From NCBI GenBank assembly GCA_964605665.1, contig CAZSDP010000019.1, positions 22,210 to 86,209 of the forward strand: a DNA stretch of 64,000 bases, given 5' to 3'. A program made the translations under genes and the position numbers. A model generated the notes under the pieces. It worked only from the letters and a program-made list of their open reading frames with translations. It was not told where the DNA came from and ran no database searches. The stretch's first letter is position 1. Every line of letters begins with the position of its first letter. This document shows positions 53,419-64,000 of this stretch, piece by piece. The stretch is from CAZSDP01 sp964605665. GTDB taxonomy: Bacteria > Planctomycetota > UBA8108 > UBA1146.

Positions 53419-54765
53419 TCAGGGCATCGGCGGCGTGTTGCCGCAACCGAATCCATCCATCGTCGGATCCAATCCGGGCTCCGCAAACGGCGCCGGTGGT
53501 TCTGGACCTCCCATGAAGAGGAAGTTCATGTTGTAGACCGGATCAGCGACATCGAGGAGGGCATCGTCGTTGAAATCGGCAGCATCCAAACAGAAGGGCT
53601 CCGGCCCGTCCGCAAAGAGGTACTGCAAAGTAAAGACGGTGTCCCCCAAATCGACGACCAGATCATCGTTGACCAAGCCGCGCTGGAATCCATACAAGAA
53701 CGCTTCGACGAGGGTGTCATTTCCGAGACTGTTCGTGACAGAGATGTCCACCAATCCCAAGGTGTCGACCGATGGAGTGCTACAGGTGATCGTGCTGTCG
53801 TCGACCACCACGATATCCAACGCGGTCTGAGAGCCGATCATCACGGTCGTATCGAGAGCCGCGAGGAATCCAGTCCCGGTCACCGTCAATGTCGTCCCAC
53901 CTTGGTAAAGGCCAACTGCAGGAGAAACTCCCGCCAACGTGACCGGGATCACATCGACATCGCAGGAGCCTTGGAGAATCGAAGGAGGTCCCTGGGGATC
54001 GGGGAAGGTCACTGCGAGCAATTCGTAGTGATATGCACCCGGGGCGAGCATCGTATCGGAAAAGGTCTGGGTCGCGTCTGGGAACAAGCCCAGCAACTCA
54101 CCATCCCTAAAGAGCATGTAGTAATCAGCAGGCCCGCCGGGGTTGCAGTTGTTCCAGGTCAATTCGACATTGTCGACGCCACCGACGCAAGCCAGCTCGC
54201 ACTCTGCCTCCGCGGGAATCACCACATCGAAACCGGACTGTACCGGTACCTCACTCGCACCGTTGATGACGACAACGGTTGCAACTGGAGGCGCGCCGAC
54301 GGTGTCACATGGTGCGATGGTCGTCATTAAATCTGGATCACCAGCCATCGGCTGGGCCACGCCGGGGAATACACTGTAGTCGAGAATTTGCAGCTCTGCC
54401 CCAGTGCCCGCCGGCAGCGTCGCCGCGCCAGTGAAGCTGATGACGACACCAACGGTCACCCCATTGGAAAACACGGTGACCTCGTTGAAGTCGGGGGGGC
54501 CGCCATTATTTACCACGTCGGTGGCCGCACCATTCGCCTGGGCATCGAGACTGATCAGCATCTCATCGTGGCAGATTCCGTAAGACCACCCTTGGCTCGG
54601 CTGATCGCTGTCGAGCACAACACTCGCACCAAATGCAGAGCCTGGCAATCCGATCACGGGATTCGACGGTCCATCCGGAACAACGGAGAGATTGAGCTGA
54701 GCACTCAGAGTGGGCATGGAAAGAAAAATGACCAGACAGGCGAACACTGCACAGAACCTGCGCAT
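53419..54765 (-). CDS. Secreted IPT/TIG-domain protein with dockerin-like end
   Basis: About 448 residues from ATG at 54765, with GAGGAGGTA ahead and a signal peptide (MRRFCAVFACLVIFLSMPTLSAQ); the frame runs upstream to 54963, unlikely coding. N-terminal cohesin-like beta region (LNLSVVPDGPSNPVIGLPGSAFGASVVLDSD), a Fn3-like domain (about 195-285) and an IPT/TIG fold (about 285-370; SPAVGLYQGGTTLTVTGTGF). The final module is degenerate in its first loop (GLVNDDLVVDLGDTV), intact in the second (DFNDDALLDVADPV), then PFAEPGLDPTMDGFGC. Extracellular adhesin-like or scaffold protein; no enzyme motif seen. Confidence 0.85.
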   Translation of the reverse strand: MRRFCAVFACLVIFLSMPTLSAQLNLSVVPDGPSNPVIGLPGSAFGASVVLDSDQPSQGWSYGICHDEMLISLDAQANGAATDVVNNGGPPDFNEVTVFSNGVTVGVVISFTGAATLPAGTGAELQILDYSVFPGVAQPMAGDPDLMTTIAPCDTVGAPPVATVVVINGASEVPVQSGFDVVIPAEAECELACVGGVDNVELTWNNCNPGGPADYYMLFRDGELLGLFPDATQTFSDTMLAPGAYHYELLAVTFPDPQGPPSILQGSCDVDVIPVTLAGVSPAVGLYQGGTTLTVTGTGFLAALDTTVMIGSQTALDIVVVDDSTITCSTPSVDTLGLVDISVTNSLGNDTLVEAFLYGFQRGLVNDDLVVDLGDTVFTLQYLFADGPEPFCLDAADFNDDALLDVADPVYNMNFLFMGGPEPPAPFAEPGLDPTMDGFGCGNTPPMP

Positions 54766-55307
54766 CGGGTACCTCCTCGTGAGCGAACCGACTCCGGATG
54801 AGTCGAAGACGCTCAACAATTGCCGAATTTCGACAGTTGGTTTCGGAACAAACCGAGCATGGAGCTTCACGACTGTCCCGATCGAGGCGAGGCCTCCAAG
54901 AGGCTCGATCGATGCCATCTCCGCGAAGTCGCTCCGTATGAATCTGTTATTCGCGAAAAGCACAGAAGAACTCGTCGAAAGAGGACGAATTCGGCGCTCA
55001 CACGAAGACTTTTCCTCCCCAAAACTCTATGGGGCTCAGGGGGTCGAGTCAACGGGCGCGCAAAGAACATCAGGAAAGTTCAAGTGGAGGGCACAATCGT
55101 CCCACACCGTCTCTGAAGGCGAGGATCGGAGGTTGACCCCCACGGGAGGGGATCGCCACTACTGAGAGGGCAAGGGAGCCATAAAATCGGCATAAAACCC
55201 CTAGAATCGGCGATTTGGAGCGATTTCCGCAACCGAGCCCTCAGAGGACTGAACAGAGCTTCCGCCACCTACAGAGCCTCCCATCAAGAGAGAGGGTGCC
55301 CCGCAAA
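54766..55307. other. Gene-free stretch with one folded element
   Basis: About 540 bases upstream of the IPT-dockerin gene. CGATCGA (54879-54885) pairs with TCGATCG (54905-54911) and encloses GCCTC-CAA-GAGGC, a bulged hairpin. No gene or recognised RNA was found; the stretch 54940-55300 looks like plain spacer. Confidence 0.4.
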
Positions 55308-56159
55308 TCAGGGCTCCCAGTGGTAGAACCCCTCTCCAGACTTCTTCCCGATCTTGCCCTCAGCCACCATTTGCTTGAGAAGCTCTGGCGGTCGAAACTG
55401 CTCCCCGATCTCCCGGTGAAGATGCTCTGCGATCGCCAACCGCACGTCGAGTCCAACCAAGTCGGTGAGACGGAGCGGTCCCATCGGATGCCGATATCCC
55501 AACTCCATCGCTCGGTCGATATCCTCGACCGTCGCCACACCGCTTTCGAGCATCCGAATTGCTTCCAAACCGATCGCGACTCCGAGTCGGGAAGTCGCAA
55601 AACCAGGACTGTCTCGAACCACGATCGGTTCCTTCTTGATCCGCTCGCAGAGCGCTAAAGAGCGGGAGAGCACTGCTTCAGAGGTCTCCTGACCTCGAAC
55701 GATCTCGACCAATTTCATCGCCGGAACCGGATTGAAAAAATGCAATCCGATCACACGTTCCGCTCCTGGCACCGCCGAAGCGATTTCGGTAATCGGAAGT
55801 GAAGAGGTATTACTACCCAGAATGCAGTCTTGAGAAACCCCCTCACTCACTCGCCGGAAGATCTCCTGCTTCAGCTCGAGAATCTCCGGCGCAGCCTCGA
55901 TCACCAGCGTTGCGCCGTCGATCGCCTCTTCCAGGGTACTGACCGGCCGCAAAGACTCTCGAACCGTCTCGACTGCGTCCGCTGGAATCTTGCCGCGCTC
56001 AATCCCCTTGATCACCCCTGCTTCGACCGTCGCCATCGCGGAGGCGAGGACCTCCTGAGAGATGTCATGGAGGGCGGTCGATAAGCCAAATGTCGCGCAA
56101 ACTTGGGCAATTCCCCGCCCCATTGTTCCTGCGCCGAGAACGGCGACTCTTTCTTCCAT
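55308..56159 (-). CDS. 3-hydroxyacyl-CoA (3-hydroxybutyryl-CoA) dehydrogenase
   Basis: 283 residues, the short stand-alone form. Rossmann motif GAGTMGRGIAQVCATFG at 8-24; NTSSLPIT and IGLHFFNPVPAMKLVEIVRG hold the catalytic Ser/His pair; RDSPGFATSRLG and RHPMGPLRLTDLVGLDV complete the C-terminal helical domain. NAD-dependent oxidation of 3-hydroxyacyl-CoA to 3-oxoacyl-CoA. Divergent from the enoyl-CoA hydratase genes, with which it makes a beta-oxidation-type module. Confidence 0.95.
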   Translation of the reverse strand: MEERVAVLGAGTMGRGIAQVCATFGLSTALHDISQEVLASAMATVEAGVIKGIERGKIPADAVETVRESLRPVSTLEEAIDGATLVIEAAPEILELKQEIFRRVSEGVSQDCILGSNTSSLPITEIASAVPGAERVIGLHFFNPVPAMKLVEIVRGQETSEAVLSRSLALCERIKKEPIVVRDSPGFATSRLGVAIGLEAIRMLESGVATVEDIDRAMELGYRHPMGPLRLTDLVGLDVRLAIAEHLHREIGEQFRPPELLKQMVAEGKIGKKSGEGFYHWEP

Positions 56160-56379
56160 CGAAGTGGCCTCGATTCTATCTAATGCAATGACTCCATCTG
56201 AGCTGAAGCGAGAGACCTCCAGTCGGGACCGCTTCCGAAGACTGAGATCTTCTCAGGTGCCCAATTCTGTTGCCAGGGATCCCTCACTGATCATTCAAAC
56301 TTGAACTCAGGGAGCGCGATCGCCGACAATGGGGTGATCACCGATCGAAATTCGGCCGATTGCACTAAAGGAGTTTCTC

Positions 56380-57168
56380 ATGTCTTCTGCCCTCATCGAT
56401 GTGGCAATCGATGGCCCCATCTCAACGATTCGCCTGAACAACCCCCCCGCGAACTGTTACTCCTTCGAAATGATGCGAGAGCTCGACGCGGCAATTCTCG
56501 ACGCCCGATTCAACGATCAAGTCCACGTCATCATCCTTCAAGGGGCGGGAGAGAAATTTTTCTGCGCTGGAGCTGACATCGAGATGCTCGGCGAGGTCAC
56601 CCCCGGTTTCAAATACAACTTCTGTCTTCATGCAAACGAGACTCTCAATCGGCTGGAGCAGACGCCGAAACTGACCATCGCCGCTCTCAATGGGCACTGC
56701 GTCGGCGGCGGCCTCGAAGTCGCCCTCGCGTGCGACCTGCGCGTTGCTTGCCAAGGCGCCGGAAAGATCGGCCTTCCCGAAGTCAATCTAGGGGTCCTTC
56801 CCGGCACGGGTGGGACCCAGAGACTGCTCCGGCTCCTCGGTAAGTCTCGCGCCATGGAATACATGATCAGTGGTCGAGTCACCGCTTTCGAAGCAGCTCA
56901 AGAGCAAGGATTGATCGCTGAGATTTGGCCTGCGGAAGAATTCTCCTCCCGCCTCCGAGAATATGCTCTCAGCTTTTCCCCTCCGGCAAAGGCGTCGAGG
57001 GCAGTCGGGCTGATCAAAAGAGCAGTGCAAAGCGGAGCCGAAATGGGATTTCACGAGGGGTTGGCCCTGGAGCGAGAGCTACAACAGCAGCTCTTCCAAT
57101 CGACCGATGCCGGGGAGGGGATCGCCGCCTACGTTGAAAAGCGTTCTCCACAGTTCAAAGGCGAGTGA
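56380..57168 (+). CDS. Enoyl-CoA hydratase/isomerase family protein (1)
   Basis: 262 residues; AAGGAG six bases ahead of ATG. Crotonase fold: FCAGADIEML forms the oxyanion hole, GGGLEVALACD carries the first catalytic Glu, LPEVNLGVLPGTGGTQRL the second, so hydration should be possible. First of three tandem plus-strand paralogue genes. Most similar in motif pattern to short-chain enoyl-CoA hydratases. Substrate not determinable from sequence. Confidence 0.93.
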   Translation: MSSALIDVAIDGPISTIRLNNPPANCYSFEMMRELDAAILDARFNDQVHVIILQGAGEKFFCAGADIEMLGEVTPGFKYNFCLHANETLNRLEQTPKLTIAALNGHCVGGGLEVALACDLRVACQGAGKIGLPEVNLGVLPGTGGTQRLLRLLGKSRAMEYMISGRVTAFEAAQEQGLIAEIWPAEEFSSRLREYALSFSPPAKASRAVGLIKRAVQSGAEMGFHEGLALERELQQQLFQSTDAGEGIAAYVEKRSPQFKGE

Positions 57169-57272
57169 TCGGCTGCTGCTACGAAGGTCCGATCCACTAG
57201 CGCAATTGGTAGCCTCTCGCCAAAATCGTGGCATCGCTGGAGCGGGGAAAGATCGGTACGAAAGGAAGATCG

Positions 57273-58076
57273 ATGGGGATCCTACGAACAGACGAACAGC
57301 ACGGCACCCTCACCGTCACCTCGGTGACGTTCGACCACGCCCCAGCAAATGTCCTCGACTTTGAGCATGTCCGAGAGCTCCAAAGCTGCCTCCAGCAGAT
57401 TCGTGCGGACGATCGCACTCGGATCCTCATCTTTCGCGGATCGGGGAAGTGTTTCTCCACCGGGGTCGAAATCGGAGAACACACCCCAGAGGTGATGCCG
57501 GAGTTACTTCCCGCCTTCCATGCGCTCTTCGACGATCTCCTCGGTATTCCCGCCATCACCATCGCTGCTCTCCATGGGAACTGTCTCGGAGGTGCGGCCG
57601 AACTCGCTTTTTCTTGCGACCGAGTCATCGCAGAAGAGGGAAGCGTGATCGGGCTCCCAGAAATCCAACTCGGATGCTACCCACCGGTTGCGATCCCTCT
57701 CCTCGTCGCGCGCATTGGAATTGGAAGAGCGACCGAGATGATTCTCGGAGGACTCCCTCAAGACTTGCCGTCTCTAGCGGAAGTCGGATTGATCGACACC
57801 GTGGCGACCACCGGCAAACTCGACGAATGCCTCGAGCAAGAGATCAGCCGCTACACCAACTGGAGTCCCGCAGTGGTCGGCCTCGTCGCCCGACGTCTTC
57901 ATGAGGAGAGTCGCCGTCAGTGGGCCCAACAGATCCCCGCGGTCGAAGCGGACTACCTCGAGAATCTCCTTCCTCATCCTGACTGCTCTGAAGGGATCGA
58001 GGCGTTTCTCAGTAAACGAACCGCGCAATGGCAAAAGCCTGCCGGCTTGATGGGACCTGAAGAGGTCGCTCTTTGA
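57273..58076 (+). CDS. Enoyl-CoA hydratase family protein (2), dienoyl-CoA hydratase-like
   Basis: About 267 residues from ATG at 57273 (AAGGA ahead); the frame opens 15 codons earlier. FSTGVEIGEHTPEVMPELLPAFH, LGGAAELAFSCD and LPEIQLGCYPPVAIPLL are unusual for plain crotonases and recall cyclohexa-1,5-dienecarbonyl-CoA hydratase (Dch), where GEH-P-E and PPVA are typical. Both catalytic Glu positions are kept. The rest of a benzoyl-CoA pathway is not seen, so the true substrate is open. Confidence 0.88.
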   Translation: MGILRTDEQHGTLTVTSVTFDHAPANVLDFEHVRELQSCLQQIRADDRTRILIFRGSGKCFSTGVEIGEHTPEVMPELLPAFHALFDDLLGIPAITIAALHGNCLGGAAELAFSCDRVIAEEGSVIGLPEIQLGCYPPVAIPLLVARIGIGRATEMILGGLPQDLPSLAEVGLIDTVATTGKLDECLEQEISRYTNWSPAVVGLVARRLHEESRRQWAQQIPAVEADYLENLLPHPDCSEGIEAFLSKRTAQWQKPAGLMGPEEVAL

Positions 58077-58103
58077 GGGACTGATTTGTGGGAAGAGACG
58101 TCG

Positions 58104-59153
58104 ATGGATCAGAACGCAGAGTTGATGAACGCCATTCGAGTTGAGGAGCATGGTGATCTCACTCAGCTCTCCCTGTCACAGATCCCTCGCCCCACTCCCG
58201 GACCGGGAGAAGTCCTGGTCGAAGTCAGAGCGGCAGGTCTCAACCATCTCGATCTCTGGGTCAGACGCGGTGTCCCCGGGCACCAGTTTCCACTCCCGTT
58301 GGTGGTCGGTTGCGACGGCGCCGGAGTCGTGGTTTCTGTCGGGCCGAACATTGAGCGGGCCAAGGTGGGCGACGAGGTGATCGTTGCGCCTGGGATCTCA
58401 TGTGGAGTTTGCGCCGCATGCTTACAAGGAAATGATCCTCTCTGTTCGAAGTATGGGATCTTCGGCGAGACACGAGATGGTCTCTGTGCGGAGTATGCCG
58501 TCGTCCCGGAGGCAAACCTGATCCCCAAACCCCCTGCTGTCGATTGGCCCGAGGCGGGGTCCTTTGCATTGGTCGCCTTGACGGCCTGGACGATGATCAC
58601 CGATCGAGCACAACTCCAGCCGGGTGAGTCGATGCTGGTGATCGCCGCGGGGAGCGGCGTCGGAAGTCTCGCCGTTCAGATCGGGAGATATCTCGGCTGC
58701 CACGTGATCGCAACCGCCGGTGGAGAAAAGAAGTGTGCCCAACTCCCCGCCCTCGGTGCGGATCAAGTCATCGACCATCACCGGGAGTCGATCGCCGAAC
58801 GGGTGGCGGAGCTCACCGACCGACGAGGGGTGGACGTCGTCTTCGAACATGTCGGTGAGGAAACCTGGAAAGAGTCTCTCGCCAGCCTCGCGTGGGGTGG
58901 AAGATTGGTCACCTGCGGTGCCACCACCGGTGCTGCTGCCTCAATTCATCTGCGACGGCTCTTCTTCAAGAATCAGTCGATCCTCGGCAGCACGATGGGA
59001 CCTCGAGCCCACTTGCACCGTCTCGTGAAACTTCTGGAGCGGGGCCTGATCGAACCGAAGGTCGCGCACACTTTCCCTCTCAAAGAGATCTCCAAAGCGC
59101 ATCAATTGCTGGAAGCGAGAGAAGTCTTCGGCAAAATCGCGCTCCTTCCCTGA
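58104..59153 (+). CDS. Zinc-type MDR dehydrogenase/reductase
   Basis: About 349 residues. The frame begins at 58086; ATG at 58104 or 58125 is more likely. Medium-chain dehydrogenase: NHLDLWVRRG, GCDGAGVVVSVG, structural zinc cysteines ISCGVCAACLQGNDPLC, nucleotide site AAGSGVGSLAVQIGRYLG, and VDVVFEHVGEETW. NAD(P)H-dependent; likely acts on an alcohol, enone or acryloyl-type CoA. It sits 27 bases after one hydratase and 41 before the next, so is part of the CoA module. Exact substrate unknown. Confidence 0.9.
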   Translation: MDQNAELMNAIRVEEHGDLTQLSLSQIPRPTPGPGEVLVEVRAAGLNHLDLWVRRGVPGHQFPLPLVVGCDGAGVVVSVGPNIERAKVGDEVIVAPGISCGVCAACLQGNDPLCSKYGIFGETRDGLCAEYAVVPEANLIPKPPAVDWPEAGSFALVALTAWTMITDRAQLQPGESMLVIAAGSGVGSLAVQIGRYLGCHVIATAGGEKKCAQLPALGADQVIDHHRESIAERVAELTDRRGVDVVFEHVGEETWKESLASLAWGGRLVTCGATTGAAASIHLRRLFFKNQSILGSTMGPRAHLHRLVKLLERGLIEPKVAHTFPLKEISKAHQLLEAREVFGKIALLP

Positions 59154-59194
59154 TCGCTCTCTTGAATCGTGGCTACCACCTCGGAAAGGTCCTC

Positions 59195-59959
59195 ATGACG
59201 ACAGCGCGGATTCTTGTCGATCGCCAAGGGTCGATCGAAACTCTCACGCTCCATCGCCCCGATGCGATGAACGCACTCGACGGTCCGATGGTTGAAGCCC
59301 TCCACCAAGAGCTCAACCGATTGGAGACCGATCGAGAGGTCGCTGCTGTGATCTTGACGGGAGCCGGAGAGAAGGCCTTCGTCGCCGGCGCCGATATCGC
59401 CGAGCTAAGAGCGAGGCGCGCGCCGGAAGCGTTCGATCGCGTGAATCAGCACCTCTTTCGGCGCGTCGCGGAGCTCCCCATTCCCACCATCGCCGCCGTT
59501 CGAGGGTTTGCTCTGGGAGGTGGTTGCGAACTGACCCTCTCCTGCGATCTCCGCGTCGCAGCTCCGAGCGCCCAATTTGGACAACCAGAGGTCGCTCTCG
59601 GCATCATCCCGGGGGCGGGGGCGACCCACCGACTCTCACGGTTGGTCGGTTTGGGTAAGGCGAGAGAGCTGATCTTCACCGGAGAGATCATCTCGGCTGA
59701 AGAAGCGCACCGCATCGGCCTGGTCGAAAGAATCGCCCCTTCCGACGAACAGCTTCTCCCGACCGCGATCGAACTCGCTGAAAAGATCGCCAAGAATTCT
59801 CGCGGAGCCGTGCGCTTGGCAAAACTCGCGGTCAATCAAGCGCTCGATCCAGGAGAGAGAGGTCGAGATTTACTCGAAGTCCTCGCTCAGGCCCTCTGCT
59901 TCGAATCGGAAGACAAAGACGCCCGGATGACAAAGTTCCTCGAACGCAAAAAGAAGTAG
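59195..59959 (+). CDS. Enoyl-CoA hydratase/isomerase family protein (3)
   Basis: 254 residues. ATG at 59195 with GGAAAGG ahead; a longer open frame upstream overlaps the dehydrogenase gene and is not coding. HRPDAMNALDGPMVEAL, AFVAGADIAELRARRAP, GGGCELTLSCD and QPEVALGIIPGAGATHRLSRLVG match classical short-chain enoyl-CoA hydratase with both catalytic Glu. Last gene of the 56380-59959 run. Convergent with the sugar dehydrogenase gene, three bases apart. Confidence 0.94.
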   Translation: MTTARILVDRQGSIETLTLHRPDAMNALDGPMVEALHQELNRLETDREVAAVILTGAGEKAFVAGADIAELRARRAPEAFDRVNQHLFRRVAELPIPTIAAVRGFALGGGCELTLSCDLRVAAPSAQFGQPEVALGIIPGAGATHRLSRLVGLGKARELIFTGEIISAEEAHRIGLVERIAPSDEQLLPTAIELAEKIAKNSRGAVRLAKLAVNQALDPGERGRDLLEVLAQALCFESEDKDARMTKFLERKKK

Positions 59960-59962
59960 CCT

Positions 59963-61618
59963 TCAGGGACAAAGCGATCCGCCAGAACACCCGAGATCAC
60001 CACCGATATCGGGGGTGGGATCGACGCCGCAATCAGCTGGGAAAGTCCCGAATGGCGCGGGGGGAGCCGCTCCCGAGCCGAAGAGAAATGCCAAGCTATA
60101 GACCGGGTCTGAGAGGTCGTAAATTCCGTCGTCGTTCGCATCGTGGGCATCGAGGCACTGCAGTATTCCGGCGAGGAAGAGCGCTTCGAGCGTGACGATC
60201 ACGTCGGCCACGTTCAAATCTCCATCTTGATTCGAATCACCGCGCAGAAACTGTGGTCCCATCGTGGAGAACACTCTTCGCACCGTGTTTGAGAAAAGAT
60301 CCACGTAATAAAGCGAACCATCGGGCCCACGTTCGAGATCAACGGGACCACCAGCACTTCCCACAAAACTCGCCACCTGTCCCGGATCGGGAACACCGTT
60401 CACGTCTGCGAACATCACCCAGATGCAACCACGGTTGTAATCTGAGAAAAAGAGGGCACCTTCGTAAGCCGCTGGATACGGTCCGCCGACATGAAAGGCC
60501 AGCCCGCTGATCGCGGAAACTCCGATCCCACATGAACCGGGCATCCCTTGACTGTGGAGGTATGCGTAATGTGGAGGAGTGTGAGCGGAGGGAGTGCTAT
60601 AGAGAGACTCGCACAGGGGGATATTCGCCCCATCATAAGCTCCCTGAGCTGAAGCACCCTCGTAACAAGGCCAACCAAAGTTCTCGACGACACCATCGAG
60701 TGGATCGGAGATCACGTCGATCTCTTCCCACAATCCCCAACCGACATCCCCAAGCCAGATCTCACCCGTCACCGGATGCACCGTGGCGCGGAACGGATTA
60801 CGCAATCCGAAGGCGATGATCGCATCGTCCCCGCTGACCGCCCCCCCCGCCAAAGGGTTGTCGACGGGAGCCTCCCCAGTCAAAGGATCGATCCGCAGAA
60901 CGGTTCCGTCGTAACTGTGGGGATCGTTCGGAGTACGGAGATCTTGGCTACGAAGCGCCCCCCCTTCCCCCGTCGGATCTCCACATCGATTCCCCACTTG
61001 ACCGACGTCCACAAATCCGAAACTCGCACCATCCCCGGCCGATACGTAGAGCATCCCATCGAGTCCGAAGACGAGATCACCGATCGAGTGACTGGGAAAC
61101 TGCTGGCACCAATCCTCGATCAAGACCTCTTCGGAACCCACCATCGTCTCCCCCGATGGAGAAGCGGTCAGCCGCGAGAGTCTGCCGCCAACGACACAAC
61201 CCGATCCGGTGGGATCTGCACAGGAGTCATTAAAAACCGGAGGAGTTCCTCCTACTGGCGCATCCAGGGTGTAGAGGAGATACAGATAAGGATCGATGGG
61301 AAAATTTGGATGCACTGCAAGTCCGAGTAATCCACGATCCCAATAATCCATCACCTGCACCGAAAGGTCAGCAAAGATCGATGCAGTTGAATCGGACACA
61401 TCATCAAAAGTCCGAATCACGCCACCCTTCTCCGCAACAAAAATCCGGCCGTCGGCAGCAAACTCAATATTGGTCGGTTGATTCAGACCACTAAACGCCA
61501 CCTCGAGATCAAAACCGGCAGGGAGATCTTGGCCTGAGAGCGTGATCGGGGAAGAACCAAGCACGATGATCGAACAAAGAATCGCGAGTACCACCACGCC
61601 TCGAGTCGACAATTCCAT
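59963..61618 (-). CDS. Secreted PQQ-type sugar dehydrogenase with dockerin-like module
   Basis: About 551 residues from the ATG at 61618 (GGGAAGGGAAG ahead); the frame runs to 61684. Signal peptide ends near LSGQ. Six-bladed beta-propeller of glucose/sorbosone dehydrogenases (about 25-440): LNQPTNIEFAADGRIFVAEKGG, GLLGLAVHPNF, FGLRNPFRATVHPVTGEIWLGDVG, DLERGPDGSLYYVD. The catalytic His equivalent and PQQ-binding Arg cannot be fixed by eye. The end is FLRGDSNQDGDLNVADVI / DANDDGIYDLSDPV followed by CGVDPTPDIGGDLGC. Extracellular sugar oxidation is inferred. Confidence 0.9.
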   Translation of the reverse strand: MELSTRGVVVLAILCSIIVLGSSPITLSGQDLPAGFDLEVAFSGLNQPTNIEFAADGRIFVAEKGGVIRTFDDVSDSTASIFADLSVQVMDYWDRGLLGLAVHPNFPIDPYLYLLYTLDAPVGGTPPVFNDSCADPTGSGCVVGGRLSRLTASPSGETMVGSEEVLIEDWCQQFPSHSIGDLVFGLDGMLYVSAGDGASFGFVDVGQVGNRCGDPTGEGGALRSQDLRTPNDPHSYDGTVLRIDPLTGEAPVDNPLAGGAVSGDDAIIAFGLRNPFRATVHPVTGEIWLGDVGWGLWEEIDVISDPLDGVVENFGWPCYEGASAQGAYDGANIPLCESLYSTPSAHTPPHYAYLHSQGMPGSCGIGVSAISGLAFHVGGPYPAAYEGALFFSDYNRGCIWVMFADVNGVPDPGQVASFVGSAGGPVDLERGPDGSLYYVDLFSNTVRRVFSTMGPQFLRGDSNQDGDLNVADVIVTLEALFLAGILQCLDAHDANDDGIYDLSDPVYSLAFLFGSGAAPPAPFGTFPADCGVDPTPDIGGDLGCSGGSLCP

Positions 61619-61851
61619 CGGCTTCCCTTCCCAAACAGATCTCCCACTCAGTTTCAATTTACCGAGAATCTGAACATCACGCACGACACCAGTTCAGGCG
61701 TCCTCAGGAAGTCGAGAGAAGGAAGCAGAAGAGCGCAGAAACCACCGATGTCGTACACCCCTGATTCGAACCTCTGACTCGTCTCACTGCAAAACCCGGA
61801 TAAGTTCTCCGACCGAGGCTTAGGAAGAAAAACGTCACAATAAAAAGTCAC

Positions 61852-61890
61852 AAAAAAAACGCCCCGCTTCTTATGAAGCGAGGCGTAAAA
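61852..61890 (-). terminator. rRNA operon terminator
   Basis: On the minus strand a 12-pair stem with one G-T pair (61886-61875 with 61870-61859) and a four-base loop is followed by eight T (61859-61852), just after the 5S gene. Textbook intrinsic terminator. Confidence 0.95.
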
Positions 61891-61895
61891 ATTAA

Positions 61896-62004
<109 letters not shown>

Positions 62005-62182
62005 AATTTCCATCGATCGGTTCGCACCACCCGGCGGTTTTCGACCACCGATCCGTGGGTCGACCTCATCGAATCGTATTCAAAGATGGTATGGCGAAAC
62101 GTTGACAACGCTGCACGCTCGAAGCACTTCAACTCAATCCACAAACGATCTCTCCAAAATGACCAGAGAAATCGAGTAATTG

Positions 62183-64000
<1,818 letters not shown>

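Noticed and set aside
53224..54330. Plus-strand 368-codon frame
   Set aside because: Antisense to the IPT-dockerin gene, runs through the terminator, no signal or family motif.
58892..59194. N-terminal extension of the third hydratase
   Set aside because: Overlaps the dehydrogenase gene by 260 bases in another frame; the family begins at the ATG at 59195.

Overview
The window reads as a chromosomal segment of a free-living bacterium, most likely a planctomycete or close relative, and probably a draft or metagenome scaffold because exactly 100 N lie at 25425-25524. Three things point that way. Four secreted proteins end in a type-I dockerin-like calcium-loop module with a shared Asp-Pro-Thr tail. 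A secreted NPCBM protein and large DUF3857/transglutaminase proteins are present. Lineage is inferred from gene content only.

Layout. 1-3.3 kb holds FHA-domain signalling: a double-FHA protein cut by the window edge and an FHA-GAF-sigma54 activator. 3.4-9.8 kb holds a PBP4-type D,D-carboxypeptidase, an unknown basic protein and a translationally coupled operon (secreted protein, amidohydrolase, M19 dipeptidase). 10-12.8 kb is rpsO-pnp. 13.2-21.3 kb is a surface-polysaccharide region (mannose-1-P guanylyltransferase, PIG-L deacetylase, O-antigen polymerase-like protein, WbqC-like protein, WecA/MraY-like transferase), interrupted by a J-domain/dtd pair and an orphan flagellar rod-type gene. 21.3-28 kb holds rny-ymdB, an SH3 protein next to a 14-bp tandem repeat and assembly gap, a DUF89 protein and a SPOR-like membrane protein. 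28.8-41.6 kb is rich in secreted proteins: NPCBM, two tandem giant DUF3857 proteins, a dockerin-tagged metallopeptidase and a VWA protein.

42-48 kb is the most interesting block. A uridine phosphorylase and a purine-nucleoside phosphorylase flank a 5'-nucleotidase fused in one chain to a NupC-type nucleoside transporter, with a phosphohexomutase-superfamily gene diverging from it. A dockerin-tagged secreted endonuclease I lies nearby at 50.9 kb. Together these could convert extracellular DNA or nucleotides to nucleosides, import them and split them to base and pentose-1-phosphate.

48.3-61.6 kb holds a TRASH-like protein, an M29 aminopeptidase, the nuclease, tRNA-Pro(CGG), an IPT-domain dockerin protein, a CoA-ester module (3-hydroxyacyl-CoA dehydrogenase, three enoyl-CoA hydratase paralogues, a zinc-type MDR dehydrogenase) and a dockerin-tagged PQQ-type sugar dehydrogenase. 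61.8-64 kb is the end of an rRNA operon on the minus strand: partial 23S, 5S and a strong terminator. No CRISPR array, insertion sequence or prophage was seen.
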